5,379 bases of DNA, taken from positions 1-5,379 of the forward strand of contig NZ_UQGV01000105.1 in the NCBI RefSeq assembly GCF_900540665.1, read 5' to 3'. This DNA comes from an uncultured Catenibacterium sp. (GTDB lineage Bacteria; Bacillota_I; Bacilli_A; Erysipelotrichales; Coprobacillaceae). Both the position numbers and the translations under genes were made by a program. This document shows positions 5,369-5,379 of this stretch, in pieces. The notes beneath the pieces were generated by a model, which worked only from the letters and a program-made list of their open reading frames with translations, was not told where the DNA came from and did no database searches. Numbering within the stretch: the stretch's first letter is position 1; every line of letters begins with the position of its first letter.

Positions 5369-5379
5369 ACACAAATATA

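Noticed and set aside
5334..5372. Longer glucosidase N-terminus from a GTG at 5372 or an ATG at 5345
   Set aside because: The added residues are unlike family members, the GTG would translate the GC-rich hairpin, and the best-placed ribosome binding site belongs to the ATG at 5333.
5340..5379. BglG/LicT-type antiterminator site before the glucosidase
   Set aside because: The hairpin lacks the conserved asymmetric loops and sequence of such sites and no terminator follows it.
1..5379. CRISPR array, tRNA, rRNA, insertion sequence, toxin-antitoxin or defence island
   Set aside because: No regularly spaced repeats, clover-leaf or rRNA-like sequence, transposase or known defence motif was seen on either strand.

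Overview
The window is AT-rich, with clear Shine-Dalgarno sequences and Gram-positive style lipoproteins. It reads as a chromosomal segment of a low-GC Bacillota. The gene set (OppA-type lipoprotein, DUF1292 protein, 6-phospho-beta-glucosidase, Ogt) and the codon use would suit a gut member of the Erysipelotrichales or a relative. That placement is an impression, not something the sequence proves.

Layout, left to right. (1) The minus-strand start of an oligopeptide ABC-transporter binding lipoprotein (OppA type) runs off the left edge. It has a good ribosome binding site and a plausible promoter. (2) A gap of about 280 bases holds two adjacent perfect palindromes of unknown role and a strong minus-strand terminator. 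(3) That terminator ends a 331-residue minus-strand membrane protein with a TTG start, five predicted helices and an extracellular C-terminal domain resembling a zinc metallopeptidase that has lost its catalytic glutamate (HSTYH in place of HExxH). (4) Next is a 230-base scar of a MATE-family efflux pump. The first ~34 codons and last ~38 codons remain, the middle is gone, and the two ends are in different frames; the terminator still follows. (5) On the plus strand lies a two-gene operon: a small lipoprotein of unknown function and, overlapping its stop codon by one base (TAATG), an acidic DUF1292 protein. It ends in a GC-rich hairpin that also lies at the end of the convergent genes from the right. 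(6) On the minus strand, reading leftward, are a GH1 6-phospho-beta-glucosidase and then an O6-alkylguanine-DNA alkyltransferase 39 bases downstream of it. A very GC-rich perfect hairpin sits just before the glucosidase ribosome binding site.

The genes do not form one obvious pathway. Peptide uptake, beta-glucoside use and DNA alkylation repair are ordinary housekeeping or nutrient functions. I found no CRISPR array, tRNA, rRNA, insertion sequence or defence-type cassette, and no convincing new system. The points most worth a second look are the metallopeptidase-like membrane protein without its catalytic glutamate, the decayed MATE gene, the translationally coupled lipoprotein/DUF1292 pair, and the hairpin before the glucosidase.
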